A stretch of DNA of 38,871 nt, taken from assembly GCA_937872385.1 (NCBI GenBank), contig CALMSO010000112.1, positions 1 to 38,871 of the forward strand. The letters are read 5' to 3'. A program made the translations under genes and the position numbers. This document shows, piece after piece, positions 23,433 through 31,804 of this stretch. The DNA is from an uncultured Saprospiraceae bacterium. Lineage in GTDB: Bacteria > Bacteroidota > Bacteroidia > Chitinophagales > Saprospiraceae. The notes below the pieces were generated by a model. It saw only the letters and a list, made by a program, of their open reading frames with translations. It had not been told where the DNA came from and did not search any database. The first letter of the stretch is position 1; every line of letters starts with the position of its first letter.

Positions 23433-25844
23433 TCAATTACTGCGCACCCGCAGCAAGTCGCCTAATTTTTGGAAGGCTTCTTCCCAATCTTTTCCAGCAA
23501 ACACCCATTCCCCCTTTTTATACCCTTTCATCAGCGAAAAAAAGACGTTCTGGCTCTTCCAGATGTCAAGCCCAATAGACATAGACTCAATGGTTTCCAA
23601 CACCTGAATGAAGTTTTCTACATCGCGCAGGGAGGTTTTTCCTGCTTCTATCCGCTTCATTTCCAAGAAGATACGCTCGCTGGCCGTTAGTTTGAACGAT
23701 TGCTCGTTGGTCAGCGAAATATCCCAGCGTTTCAACTCGCTGGCCAAACGTTTCAGCTCGCGGATATTGAGATTGCCATTGGCAAAAAATTCGTGCAAAT
23801 CGTGGTTGACCACAAACTGTAGCGCACTCAGATAGGCCTCCGGCACGGGTATATCGCTTTGCGCAATAAGCGACATGAGCTGATAGTTTTCGTTGTAAAT
23901 TTCTCGAAATTCGCGCTCCACCTTGCGCAGGCTGTTGTTGGTAATGTCGCGTAGAATTTTCCGTTTTTCGTCCCGAAATAGGTGCTCAACGGTGAATTTT
24001 TCCGAACCAAAATAAGTTTGCATCACGCCAATAACCGCGCCAAGATTGGTAGATTGAAAAGCCGCCACTATCTTTTCTTTCATCTCATCGAAAATCTCGC
24101 GGCTCATGTCTAACGAAATATTGCCAATAATATTTAACTGCCCCAAGTACAACACCGCAAAGCTAAAGTGCTTTTCCGAGTAAGTAATCTTGGAATTGAC
24201 CGTGGTGCGCCCCAGCGCCAGCCGTTGGATACCAGCCTCGTGCCTGTCAAATACTTCACTGATTGCCAAATAGTTAAATAGCTCTAACTCCTCTGGTGTC
24301 TCCGCAAAAAGCGAAGAGGCGGCATAGTGCATAGCCACCCGGCTGAGGTCCACTCGCGCCGGCATTACGTAGCGCTTATAGCTTTCGGCACCATTTTTAT
24401 ACACATTGCTGGGCGCTTCGGCTAATTTTTGGATAAAATCGTCGTGCAATTTCAAGTTGCCCACTTGATTGGCATAATAAATCGCTCGGTTGGCGTATTG
24501 CAAAATCTGGTTCGTTTCGATACCCGAAATCTCATCAAAAAACCAGCCGCAACTGGTGAACATCAGAATCGCGTTGCGCTGCATTTCCATCAGTCGCATC
24601 AGGGTAGTTTTCTCGCCATTATCAAGCTCCTTGAGGGCATGATCGCGTATAAACTCATTGACGCTGCGGTCTGTACGCTTGAGCAATACTTGAATATAAT
24701 CATTGCGTGCCGCCCAAACATCCTTGACATATTTGGCAGCTTCCCGCTCGTAAATCGGGATGAGTTGGTCGCGCAGCCAGTTGAGCGTTTCGCGCAGCGG
24801 GCCGCGCCAGGCCTGAGTCCAGCCGGGGTGCCCCCCTGTGTTGCAACCACAATTGGAACGCCAACGCTCCACACCGTGCACGCAGCTCCACGAGCTGTTT
24901 TCGTGAATCTGGACTTCGTACTCCGGTGGGTGTTTTGCCAAAAAGTAGGCATAATTGGTGATGCTAGCCAGCTTATTTTCCTCAATATAATTAAGGCAAT
25001 CCGCCAGCGCCATTTCGCCATAGCGATGGTGATGCCCGTAGCTTTCGCCATCGGTAGCAATGTGCACAAGTTCCAAGCTGTCGTCAGCCGTAGCGGCATT
25101 GAGCAGTCGGTGGGCAAAGTTTTTACCATTATTGAGCAAGCCTTCAAAAGCCACACCCTGCGCCACATCGCCGTGGTAGAAGAACAAAACGATGGTTTTG
25201 CCGGAAGGCAACTGGCACAAATACGGGCGGCGGGTTTCTACACTATCGGAGGGAATGTCTCGCCATTCTTTGGTACCGATTTTGCGAAAAGCTTTGGCCT
25301 GCCGGGGCGCCAGAATGGTGTATTGAATGCCTTGCTCGGCGAGGATTTCTAAGGTTTCGGTATCAACAGCGGTTTCGGCTAACCACATACCTTCGGGCTG
25401 CCGACCAAAGCGGTGCACAAAGTCGCTGATACCCCATGCAATCTGGGTCTCCTTGTCGCGCCGGTTGGCCAATGGCAAAATGAGGTGGCTATGTACCTGG
25501 GCAATAGCAGAGCCATGGCCGTCGAAACGTTCCTGGCTTAGCTTGTCCGCATCGAGGATACCGCGGTAGGTTTCGGGGTCAGCCAATTCTAACCACGACA
25601 GGAGTGTAGGGCCAAAATTGAAACTGATTCGAGAATAGTTGTTAATAATTTTTGTAATGTACTGGCGATTGTCGAGGATACGGGCCGAGGCATTGGGCGC
25701 ATAGCATTCAAAGTTGATACGCTCGTTCCAGTCGTGAAAAGGAGCCGCAGAGTCCTGTCTTTCTACCACTTCCAGCCAAGCGTTTTCGCGGGGCGGCTGA
25801 TAAAAATGCCCGTGAATACAGATAAATTTATTAGTAGCACTCAT
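23433..25844 (-). CDS. Glycoside hydrolase family 57 protein with DUF3536
   Basis: An 803-residue cytoplasmic protein. The GH57 barrel is in the first half: FICIHGHFYQPPRENAW (the HxP region), GMWLAETAVDTETL with the nucleophile Glu (about 157), and HIATDGESYGHHHRYGE with the acid/base Asp (about 264). The second half (from about 300) is DUF3536, with CSWSCVHGVERWRSNCGC as its landmark. Members are annotated as alpha-amylase or alpha-mannosidase-like and may act on glycogen or maltodextrins. The true substrate is unproven. It has no signal peptide. It is full length for the two-domain architecture. Confidence 0.92.
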   Translation of the reverse strand: MSATNKFICIHGHFYQPPRENAWLEVVERQDSAAPFHDWNERINFECYAPNASARILDNRQYITKIINNYSRISFNFGPTLLSWLELADPETYRGILDADKLSQERFDGHGSAIAQVHSHLILPLANRRDKETQIAWGISDFVHRFGRQPEGMWLAETAVDTETLEILAEQGIQYTILAPRQAKAFRKIGTKEWRDIPSDSVETRRPYLCQLPSGKTIVLFFYHGDVAQGVAFEGLLNNGKNFAHRLLNAATADDSLELVHIATDGESYGHHHRYGEMALADCLNYIEENKLASITNYAYFLAKHPPEYEVQIHENSSWSCVHGVERWRSNCGCNTGGHPGWTQAWRGPLRETLNWLRDQLIPIYEREAAKYVKDVWAARNDYIQVLLKRTDRSVNEFIRDHALKELDNGEKTTLMRLMEMQRNAILMFTSCGWFFDEISGIETNQILQYANRAIYYANQVGNLKLHDDFIQKLAEAPSNVYKNGAESYKRYVMPARVDLSRVAMHYAASSLFAETPEELELFNYLAISEVFDRHEAGIQRLALGRTTVNSKITYSEKHFSFAVLYLGQLNIIGNISLDMSREIFDEMKEKIVAAFQSTNLGAVIGVMQTYFGSEKFTVEHLFRDEKRKILRDITNNSLRKVEREFREIYNENYQLMSLIAQSDIPVPEAYLSALQFVVNHDLHEFFANGNLNIRELKRLASELKRWDISLTNEQSFKLTASERIFLEMKRIEAGKTSLRDVENFIQVLETIESMSIGLDIWKSQNVFFSLMKGYKKGEWVFAGKDWEEAFQKLGDLLRVRSN

Positions 25845-25899
25845 ATAATATGGCTTCTGTGAATGGCAATAATGCCCTGATTACAGGATTTGCTTGCTA

Positions 25900-25907
25900 C
25901 AAAAATA
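25900..25907 (-). promoter_or_regulatory. -7 box TATTTTTG (minus strand) before the GH57 gene
   Basis: The minus strand reads TATTTTTG, a perfect TAnnTTTG match, 56 bases upstream of the GH57 ATG. The -33 element is unclear. A 12-base perfect palindrome ATTTTGCAAAAT at 25963-25974 lies further upstream in the same divergent region and could be an operator. Confidence 0.45.
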
Positions 25908-26089
25908 CCGATTTCTATTGGTGTATTGGGTACAATAAGCGGAAACATTTTCCACAATATCCATTTTGCAAAATCTTGCTTTCACTTTACAAATACTTAA
26001 CAATTCGCTAATGTACGCTTTGCGGATTTGCCCATGGAAGTTCGTACTTTACAGCCAGACCTTATTTTTCATAACAAACCCCGACCGGC

Positions 26090-26902
26090 ATGGACGCAAT
26101 TATTGGCAATCAAAAAATCGAAAACTGGGTAGTCATTCGCATTTTGAGTTTTCTAAATGCGGCTACATCTGCCCGTGAAATTTCGGAAAAAATAAAAGAT
26201 GACCCCAACTCCGGCGCGCCTGGCCCGGGCGTGGGCATCGGCGAGGTAGTGGCGGCCCGCCTACTCGAAAAACGCGACAGCTTGCAGCCCTTTCGCCGCT
26301 TTACAAGTATCAATGAATTGGAAGGTATTCCCGGCTTAGGCCCCGACAAAATCCGCGACTTGATTTACACCTTCGAGGAGCGTGCAGCGGATGCTTTTCG
26401 GCGGGTGATGTACGAAAAGCGTTTGATTTTAGATAGCTGGAAATTAGAGCATTACACCTCTTTTTTTGATACCGATGAAGCCTTTCGGCTGGTGACGCGC
26501 AATGATGCCAATCTGAGTGATTTTGTGGCCCGACAGGTGGAGCGCATTGCATTTGACAAATATTGTGACAATCGGGGAGCCGCCTTAGCCGCAAGTTTAG
26601 TGAAGCGTAGCTACTTGGAGCGCTATGAAGTAGCCGAATTCGGAGCCTATGCTTTTACTTTCTGGTGGTATCAAATCGCTTCCGACAACTGGTTCAGTTT
26701 TGAAAACCTACGTGTGGTGATAGCGGAATATCTCAATTATTATGCTTACATGAACGCCGACCGGGAGCAGCAATTGTTGCTTTTCAAGGGCTTTCCGAAT
26801 GCGCCCGCGCTGGTGGAGGGCATCACGCAGCAGGATTTGCCGGTAGTACTCAATCCGGTGGAGCGCGCCATTACCATCTGGACCTCGGAGTTATTTGATT
26901 GA
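26090..26902 (+). CDS. Helix-hairpin-helix protein of unknown function
   Basis: A 270-residue protein. Residues 1-30 are a short basic/hydrophobic helix pair (MDAIIGNQKIENWVVIRILSFLNAA). Residues 45-95 hold an HhH-type unit: VGIGEVVAARLLEKRDSLQPFRRFTSINELEGIPGLGPDKIRDLIYTF. This EVVAARLL...FRRFTSINELEGIPGLGPDK pattern resembles ComEA- and T9SS-neighbouring HhH repeats. Residues 110-270 are a Trp/Tyr-rich mostly helical domain (YAFTFWWYQIASDNWFSFENLRVVIAEYL) that I do not recognise. There is no signal peptide. It may bind DNA or another partner through the HhH. It stands alone and is divergent from the GH57 gene. Confidence 0.75.
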   Translation: MDAIIGNQKIENWVVIRILSFLNAATSAREISEKIKDDPNSGAPGPGVGIGEVVAARLLEKRDSLQPFRRFTSINELEGIPGLGPDKIRDLIYTFEERAADAFRRVMYEKRLILDSWKLEHYTSFFDTDEAFRLVTRNDANLSDFVARQVERIAFDKYCDNRGAALAASLVKRSYLERYEVAEFGAYAFTFWWYQIASDNWFSFENLRVVIAEYLNYYAYMNADREQQLLLFKGFPNAPALVEGITQQDLPVVLNPVERAITIWTSELFD

Positions 26903-26937
26903 TGTTTTTCTAATTGCTACCATGCTATACATACAAA

Positions 26938-26969
26938 AACCCGATACGCCAATTGTAGCACATCGGGTT
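26938..26969 (-). terminator. Rho-independent terminator after secG
   Basis: AACCCGAT (26938-26945) pairs with ATCGGGTT (26962-26969). On the minus strand the stem is followed by TTTGTATG after a run of T, about 31 nt after the secG stop. On the plus strand no T run follows, so it is mainly the secG terminator. Confidence 0.75.
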
Positions 26970-26999
26970 CTTGGAAAAGCGTGTATGTTACGCTACCGC

Positions 27000-27266
27000 T
27001 TATTGCGATTGCAAGGGAATATTCTCTGCTCCGCCGGCACTGCCCACTAATAAGGTAGTGATAATGCACAGTACGAATAAGGCAATAGCCAGATACCAGG
27101 TAATTTTCTCGATGAAATCTGCAGACTTGGCAGCTCCGAACATTTGATTGGCTTGCGTACCGCCAAAGGTAGCATCCACACCACCGCCCTTGGGGTTCTG
27201 GATAAGAACCGCCGCCATGAGCAGCACACAAATCAAAGCAATCAGAATGGTTAATGCCGTTAACAT
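27000..27266 (-). CDS. secG: Preprotein translocase subunit SecG
   Basis: An 88-residue protein with two membrane helices (about 3-23 and 53-75), joined by the conserved loop LIQNPKGGGVDATFGGTQANQMFGAAKSADFIEKITW. It is the small accessory subunit of SecYEG in the inner membrane. The start codon lies 2 nt after the stop of the upstream TPR gene, so the two are probably co-translated. The length is normal for Bacteroidota, where the C-terminal tail varies. Confidence 0.95.
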   Translation of the reverse strand: MLTALTILIALICVLLMAAVLIQNPKGGGVDATFGGTQANQMFGAAKSADFIEKITWYLAIALFVLCIITTLLVGSAGGAENIPLQSQ

Positions 27267-27268
27267 TG

Positions 27269-28147
27269 TTAAGGTCTTTTTAGTTTGAAAATTTGCGCTG
27301 CAAAGTAAGCGCTTTTTTCGGGAAAAAGCAAAATTAATCGTTCATACATTTTCACTGCGCGCTCGTATTGCCCCTGTCGGGCTAATAAATTGGCCAAGGT
27401 TTCACTGGCTACTCCGTCTTTTTCGGCAAGGCTGTCGAGGGCAATTTTTTTAATCGCATCTTCTTTTTGCTGCTTCGATGCCTTGGCCGCAGGCACTACC
27501 GCCGGAATCTGAAGCCGCGGTGCTTGATAGTCTGACCAGCCGCTAAAGGCGGATTTGGGCGTTGGGGTTGTCCCAGTGGGGCGCTCGTCGGCAGGAGGCA
27601 TGGCGGGCGCTTCTGGGGTAGTCGCTTCCTCGTCAGGTGGCAGAGCATCCTCCACGGCTGGCGTCGGTTCTGGCGCTATGTGCACCACTTCCGGGGCCGG
27701 GGGCGGCGTCATTTCTTTCGCAATAGGTGCTTCCGGTGCGGCTACTTTTTCTAAAGGTGCTTCTGATACGGGCGGAGGCGGAGGCGTTTCCTGTATGGGC
27801 GTGGGCGTTTCTTCCCTTACCGGCACGGGCTGGGGTGCTAATTGCAATGGTGACAAGTCGCGCAGCTCCAATACTTCATCAAATCGAAGGGCTTCGGTGG
27901 GTTTTTCCTGCTCTAACACTGTCTGCATCTGCCGGAAAAGCAAGGTGCGATTGAGGCTGCCGGTGGAAGTTTTTTCCAGATTGGCGTCGAAATCACGGTG
28001 GTGGTCCAGCCCGCTTTTATACAATAACAGCCATTGCAAATTCTGACAATAAGGGTATTGCAAAGCTAAACTTTTCAGTTCTTGATAGTTGACTTGGTAC
28101 AAGCGGGAGGGGTTTTTCAGGTATTCGGCAAAGTTTTCTGCATTCAT
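27269..28147 (-). CDS. TPR-containing protein encoded directly upstream of secG
   Basis: A 292-residue protein. Residues 1-100 are helical (MNAENFAEYLKNPSRLYQVNYQELKSLALQYPYCQNLQWLLLYK). Residues about 110-205 are very rich in Pro, Glu and Ala and are likely disordered. Residues 225-292 contain one or two TPR-like helices ending ETLANLLARQGQYERAVKMYERLILLFPEKSAYFAAQI. It has no signal peptide. The position before secG is a common arrangement in Bacteroidota in my recollection, but no function is assigned. A promoter box lies 28 nt upstream. Confidence 0.82.
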   Translation of the reverse strand: MNAENFAEYLKNPSRLYQVNYQELKSLALQYPYCQNLQWLLLYKSGLDHHRDFDANLEKTSTGSLNRTLLFRQMQTVLEQEKPTEALRFDEVLELRDLSPLQLAPQPVPVREETPTPIQETPPPPPVSEAPLEKVAAPEAPIAKEMTPPPAPEVVHIAPEPTPAVEDALPPDEEATTPEAPAMPPADERPTGTTPTPKSAFSGWSDYQAPRLQIPAVVPAAKASKQQKEDAIKKIALDSLAEKDGVASETLANLLARQGQYERAVKMYERLILLFPEKSAYFAAQIFKLKRP

Positions 28148-28175
28148 CTCCTTACTGTTTGCTGATTATCAAGGA

Positions 28176-28183
28176 CAAAGATA
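28176..28183 (-). promoter_or_regulatory. -7 box TATCTTTG (minus strand) before the TPR-secG operon
   Basis: The minus strand reads TATCTTTG, a perfect TAnnTTTG, ending 28 bases before the ATG at 28147. The -33 box is weak. The operon would be TPR gene then secG, ending at the terminator at 26938-26969. Confidence 0.55.
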
Positions 28184-28293
28184 CACTTTTTTCCGGATGC
28201 CGAGTTCGGGATATTTGACCAGCAAAAATTTTCTAAATCGCCTGACAGCAATCAACCGCCACATTACGCCTATCTAAACTAAGTCTAAATAAA

Positions 28294-28324
28294 TTTGTTT
28301 TTTCAGTAGTTCTTCCTATTTTCG
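28294..28324 (+). promoter_or_regulatory. Promoter TTTG-N19-TATTTTCG before the response regulator
   Basis: TTTG at 28294-28297, 19 bases, then TATTTTCG at 28317-28324: both Bacteroidota elements with the correct spacing and one mismatch. Transcription would begin a few bases later, about 20 bases before the ATG at 28348. It also rules out the GTG at 28324 as the start codon. Confidence 0.65.
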
Positions 28325-28347
28325 TGCACAAAATTATTAACCCTAAT

Positions 28348-28992
28348 ATGCAAACTATTTCCATCATCTTGGCGGATGCGCAATACCTGACACGCCTGGG
28401 ACTTCGGCAGCTCTTTGAGTCTATTGCCACTTTTCGGGTAGTATCAGAAGCTGGTAACGAGGAGGAACTGGTGATGCAACTGCAACGGCACCAGCCGCAG
28501 GTGGTTATTCTGGATTACAACCAGCCCGGCTGCTTCAGCCGCCAAACCGTGGAGGAAATTAAGCGGGTAGCGCCAGCAGTCAAAGTGTTGGTTATCAGTG
28601 AAGATGATGAAAAAAGTGCCATTTACGAAGTGCTGGAGCGCGGCGTGAGCAGCTTCCTGACCAAAACCTGTGGCGAAGAGGAAATCATTGACGCCGTGAA
28701 TGCTACTGCGCGCGGGCAGAAGTTTTTTTGCACCAAAGTGCTGGATTATCTGCTGGAAAAATCCTTTGCCAAAGAAGACAACTGCGCCCCTACTCCACTC
28801 ACGCCCCGCGAGATTGAAATCGTTCAGCTCGTTGCTAAAGGTCTCATTGCCAAAGAGATAGCTGATGTGCTCAACCTGAGTCCACACACGGTTTATACCC
28901 ATCGCAAGAAAATAATGAAAAAGCTGAAACTCAGCACCTCTTCCGAATTAGTACTTTACGCCGTGCACAAGGGCATTGTAGAAAACCTATAA
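28348..28992 (+). CDS. NarL/LuxR-family response regulator
   Basis: A 214-residue two-domain regulator. The receiver domain spans about 4-120, with the phospho-acceptor Asp in VVILDYNQPG (about 52), the switch Ser in VLVISED and the conserved Lys in SFLTKTC. The LuxR-type HTH is at about 148-212: LTPREIEIVQLVAKGLIAKEIADVLNLSPHTVYTHRKKIMKKL. No histidine kinase is adjacent, so it is an orphan here. In Bacteroidota such regulators often report to kinases elsewhere. The ATG at 28348 gives the family start (MQTISIILADAQ). Confidence 0.93.
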   Translation: MQTISIILADAQYLTRLGLRQLFESIATFRVVSEAGNEEELVMQLQRHQPQVVILDYNQPGCFSRQTVEEIKRVAPAVKVLVISEDDEKSAIYEVLERGVSSFLTKTCGEEEIIDAVNATARGQKFFCTKVLDYLLEKSFAKEDNCAPTPLTPREIEIVQLVAKGLIAKEIADVLNLSPHTVYTHRKKIMKKLKLSTSSELVLYAVHKGIVENL

Positions 28993-29009
28993 GTACTTGG
29001 ACATAAATG

Positions 29010-29150
29010 TTAGATGATAGATTTTAGACAATAGACAATAGATGCCAGATTTTAGGACGGGACACTGTTCGCTGTTCGCTGTTCGCTGTTTGCTGTTCGC
29101 CGCACAGTCAGTAGGCGTTATATCCTCCACCTCTCAACCTATTTGTCCCG
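29010..29150 (-). repeat. Composite repeat, copy 5, inverted (heptamers, TGTTCGC array, octamers)
   Basis: 29010-29054 holds six heptamers: TTAGATG, ATAGATT, TTAGACA, ATAGACA, ATAGATG, CCAGATT. On the other strand these are the nnTCTAn heptamers of copies 1 and 4. Five TGTTCGC units (one is TGTTTGC) follow at 29066-29100, as in copy 3. At 29126-29150 the minus strand reads GGACAAATA GGTTGAGA GG. Thus the order along the minus strand is octamer, GCGAACA heptamer, nnTCTAn heptamer, as in the plus-strand copies. Apart from this and a promoter box I see nothing else in the gap 28993-29300. Confidence 0.8.
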
Positions 29151-29247
29151 TTCCTTAACTACTTACCTAATATTGGGTATCTCATACCTAACACCCACCG
29201 CTAATTCTTCCTCACAAAAAGGTATTGCACAAAATGCAACTGGCCTA

Positions 29248-29255
29248 TACCTTTG
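29248..29255 (+). promoter_or_regulatory. -7 box TACCTTTG before the TonB receptor
   Basis: TACCTTTG matches TAnnTTTG; a weaker TATTG at 29223-29227 is 20 bases upstream. It predicts a leader of about 40 nt for the gene starting at 29301. Confidence 0.5.
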
Positions 29256-29300
29256 CCTCGATATTACTTATTTAGATTTAATCCAAATATTTTTTATAAA

Positions 29301-31538
29301 ATGAAATCATTCGTCACTATTTTATCTATAACCAGCTTAGCACTGCTCTGCCGTACAACGTCTCAAGCGCAGGAAAACAATCTCAGCGCCAGCACAGACA
29401 ATAGCACCGCCCTAAAAAACAGCCTTAGCGCAAATGCCAGCAACGATACCCTACTATTCTACGAAATGCCTGCCGTCAGAATACTCGGCGAGAAGCCTCG
29501 CCTGATGAGCGATGTACCAGGGTCGGCTACTTTTTTGTCAAAAAAGACATTACAATCGCTTCAACCCATCAATGGTAATGAAGTTTTGCGCACCGTGCCC
29601 GGTTTACACATTGTAGAAGAAGAAGGCATCGGAATGCGCATCAATATTGGTATTCGGGGGCTAGACCCCGACCGTAGCAGCCGCGTATTAGTACTGGAAG
29701 ATGGCATTCCGGTAGCACTCAACCCCTTTGGCGAGCCGCAAATGTATTATACCCCGGCCATTGACCGGATGGAAAGCATCGAAGTGCTGAAAGGCAGCGG
29801 GCAAATCCTGTTTGGTCCCCAAACCATTGGTGGTGTGGTGAATTACATCACCGCCGACCCGCCCGCCAGTAGTGCCGGTCGTGTGAAAATCACAGGAGGC
29901 GACGGCGGCTTCCTCAGTACGCTACTCGGCTACGGCAATACCGTAGGCAACGTCGGATTTCAGGTAAACTATTTGCGCAAGCAAGCCGATAATGTGGGCC
30001 CGACATCCTTCCGAATTAATGATTTGACGACCAAGCTCAAATTTCAGCTCGGCAACAAATCTACCGTGGGTGTCAAACTCGGCTATTACGATGAAAACTC
30101 CAATTCGACCTACATCGGGCTGACCCAAACCATGTACGACCAGGGCGGGCAGGACTTTGTGCGCATGGCCCCCGACGACCGGCTGGCCGTGCAACGCATT
30201 TCCGGTAGCCTAAGCCACGAATATCGTTTTAATCTGAACGTAAAATTAGCCACCACCGCATTTGCCTATTCAACTGTGCGCAATTGGCAGCGGCAGGATT
30301 TCAGCGAAAACCCAACAGTGTCTAACCAAACTGGCGTAGTGTGGGGCAACCCAGAGGTACCCGGCGGCGCCATTTACATGCGCAACCAAAACGGGCATCG
30401 CAACCGACAATTTGAAGTAGCCGGCATCGAGTCGCGGCTGACGGCGCGGCACCGCACCTTGGGCATTGGTGGCAAACTGGAAGGAGGGCTGCGCTACATG
30501 ACCGAAAAAGCCTTTGAACAAAGGGTAAATGGCACCAAAGCCGACGCCCAATCTGGCGCCTTGGTCAACGACGAAATTCGCAGCGGGCAGGCCCTGAGCG
30601 CCTTTTTGCAAAACAAATTCTACCTGAGCGACCGGCTGACCCTCACTGCGGGGCTGCGTTCCGAGGTTTATTTCTACGAGCGCAATGTGCTGCGTAGTAG
30701 CCAACGCGATACCAGCATTATAGCCAATACGGACATCACCCAACTCTTGCCCGGCGCAGGTTTGAATTATAATTTCAATGATAACTGGACCGTTTTCGGA
30801 GGCGTACATCGGGGCTTTGCGCCGCCCCGGGTAGCCAATGCCATCACCACTGAAGGCGTGGTGTACAATCTTGACCCGGAGCTGAGCTGGAACTACGAAC
30901 TCGGACTGCGGGGGCAAATTGGCGAAGCTATTGCATTAGAAATGACGGGTTTTTATATGGATTTTTCTAATCAAGTGATTCCGATTTCCGAGTCGGCGGG
31001 CGGAGCTGGCAGTGGTTTAATCAATGGCGGCAGTACCCTCCACCGAGGCATCGAGGCGGCGGTGAATGTGAATGTGGGGCAATGGTTGTTGCCAACTCAG
31101 CACACCCTCGAACTCATCGGGCAGGTCACTTACGTAAATGCTTTTTACAATAAGGATCGCTTCCGGGGCAGCGGCGATAATCGAGTGAACATCCGGGACA
31201 ATCGGACGCCCTACGCACCGGAGTGGTTGGTTTCTTCCTCCATTCGCTACGAAGCGCCCTTTGGCTTGCAAATGCGCCTTACCGGCAATTATATATCCGA
31301 ACAATTTACCGATGAACTCAATACGACCACGCCCGCGCCCAATGGCCGCGTCGGCCTGATGCCCTCCTATTTTACTGTAGATGCCGCCGCTGGCTATGAA
31401 ATCACCAAACTCAATCTCACTTTTAATCTGGCTGTGAAAAACCTGACCGACGAGCGCTATATCGTGAGCCGCCGGCCGCAGGGCATTCGCGTGGGGCTAC
31501 CGCGCTTCGTAACCGCTGGAGTGGACTTCCGCTTCTGA
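29301..31538 (+). CDS. TonB-dependent outer-membrane receptor, FecA-like
   Basis: A 745-residue receptor. The signal peptide is MKSFVTILSITSLALLCRTTSQAQ. The plug domain spans about 55-185, with VPGSATFLSKKTLQ, VLRTVPGLHIVEEEG, RINIGIRGLDPDRSSRVLVLEDGIP, MESIEVLKGSGQILFGPQTIGGVVNYIT. The 22-strand barrel follows, ending FVTAGVDFRF with the terminal Phe needed for insertion. The plug resembles ferric dicitrate receptors, so iron-siderophore import is likely, but the ligand is unproven. It has no N-terminal carboxypeptidase-like or sigma-signalling domain. No SusD partner is adjacent. The ATG at 29301 was chosen because the signal peptide begins there. A strong terminator follows. Confidence 0.92.
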   Translation: MKSFVTILSITSLALLCRTTSQAQENNLSASTDNSTALKNSLSANASNDTLLFYEMPAVRILGEKPRLMSDVPGSATFLSKKTLQSLQPINGNEVLRTVPGLHIVEEEGIGMRINIGIRGLDPDRSSRVLVLEDGIPVALNPFGEPQMYYTPAIDRMESIEVLKGSGQILFGPQTIGGVVNYITADPPASSAGRVKITGGDGGFLSTLLGYGNTVGNVGFQVNYLRKQADNVGPTSFRINDLTTKLKFQLGNKSTVGVKLGYYDENSNSTYIGLTQTMYDQGGQDFVRMAPDDRLAVQRISGSLSHEYRFNLNVKLATTAFAYSTVRNWQRQDFSENPTVSNQTGVVWGNPEVPGGAIYMRNQNGHRNRQFEVAGIESRLTARHRTLGIGGKLEGGLRYMTEKAFEQRVNGTKADAQSGALVNDEIRSGQALSAFLQNKFYLSDRLTLTAGLRSEVYFYERNVLRSSQRDTSIIANTDITQLLPGAGLNYNFNDNWTVFGGVHRGFAPPRVANAITTEGVVYNLDPELSWNYELGLRGQIGEAIALEMTGFYMDFSNQVIPISESAGGAGSGLINGGSTLHRGIEAAVNVNVGQWLLPTQHTLELIGQVTYVNAFYNKDRFRGSGDNRVNIRDNRTPYAPEWLVSSSIRYEAPFGLQMRLTGNYISEQFTDELNTTTPAPNGRVGLMPSYFTVDAAAGYEITKLNLTFNLAVKNLTDERYIVSRRPQGIRVGLPRFVTAGVDFRF

Positions 31539-31568
31539 TAAAGTCCGCACTGCGTTATGCTACATTCC

Positions 31569-31611
31569 GACCTGTGAGGTGCCCTGCCTGCCTCACAGGT
31601 CTTGTTTTTTT
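31569..31611 (+). terminator. Strong rho-independent terminator after the TonB receptor
   Basis: GACCTGTGAGG (31569-31579) and CCTCACAGGTC (31591-31601) form a perfect 11-bp stem with an 11-base loop, followed by TTGTTTTTTT. Confidence 0.92.
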
Positions 31612-31675
31612 ATCAAAGTGCCAAAAAATTAATATCAAATTAACATTACAGCCTGAAAAAATAAAGTAAATTTAT

Positions 31676-31683
31676 TACATTTG
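31676..31683 (+). promoter_or_regulatory. -7 box TACATTTG before the lamin-tail-domain gene
   Basis: TACATTTG followed by CAATG, a perfect TAnnTTTG, 120 bases upstream of the ATG at 31805. The -33 partner is weak, in an AT-rich stretch. The leader would be about 115 nt. Confidence 0.5.
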
Positions 31684-31804
31684 CAATGAACTTTTAAATA
31701 ACAACTCCCCACTTAAACTGCGAGGCTTTACCGTTTTTTTCTTCCCAGACAAAACAGCGCAAACAGGCTGCCCACTATTCACTAACTAATTAAAAAGTGA
31801 CATC

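Noticed and set aside
22849..23436. Minus-strand frame of 195 codons overlapping the end of the molybdopterin subunit
   Set aside because: It is antisense to conserved motifs of the hydroxylase and spans the terminator at 23390-23426.
24429..25352. Plus-strand open frame of 307 codons
   Set aside because: It lies wholly antisense to the GH57 gene, which has clear catalytic motifs; the frame has no domain or start signal.
27555..28046. Plus-strand frame of 163 codons rich in Gly, Ala and Ser
   Set aside because: It is the complement of the Pro/Glu/Ala-rich linker of the TPR protein; composition explains the open frame.
28324..28347. GTG start eight codons upstream of the response regulator ATG
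   Set aside because: It falls on the last base of the -7 promoter box, before the expected transcription start.
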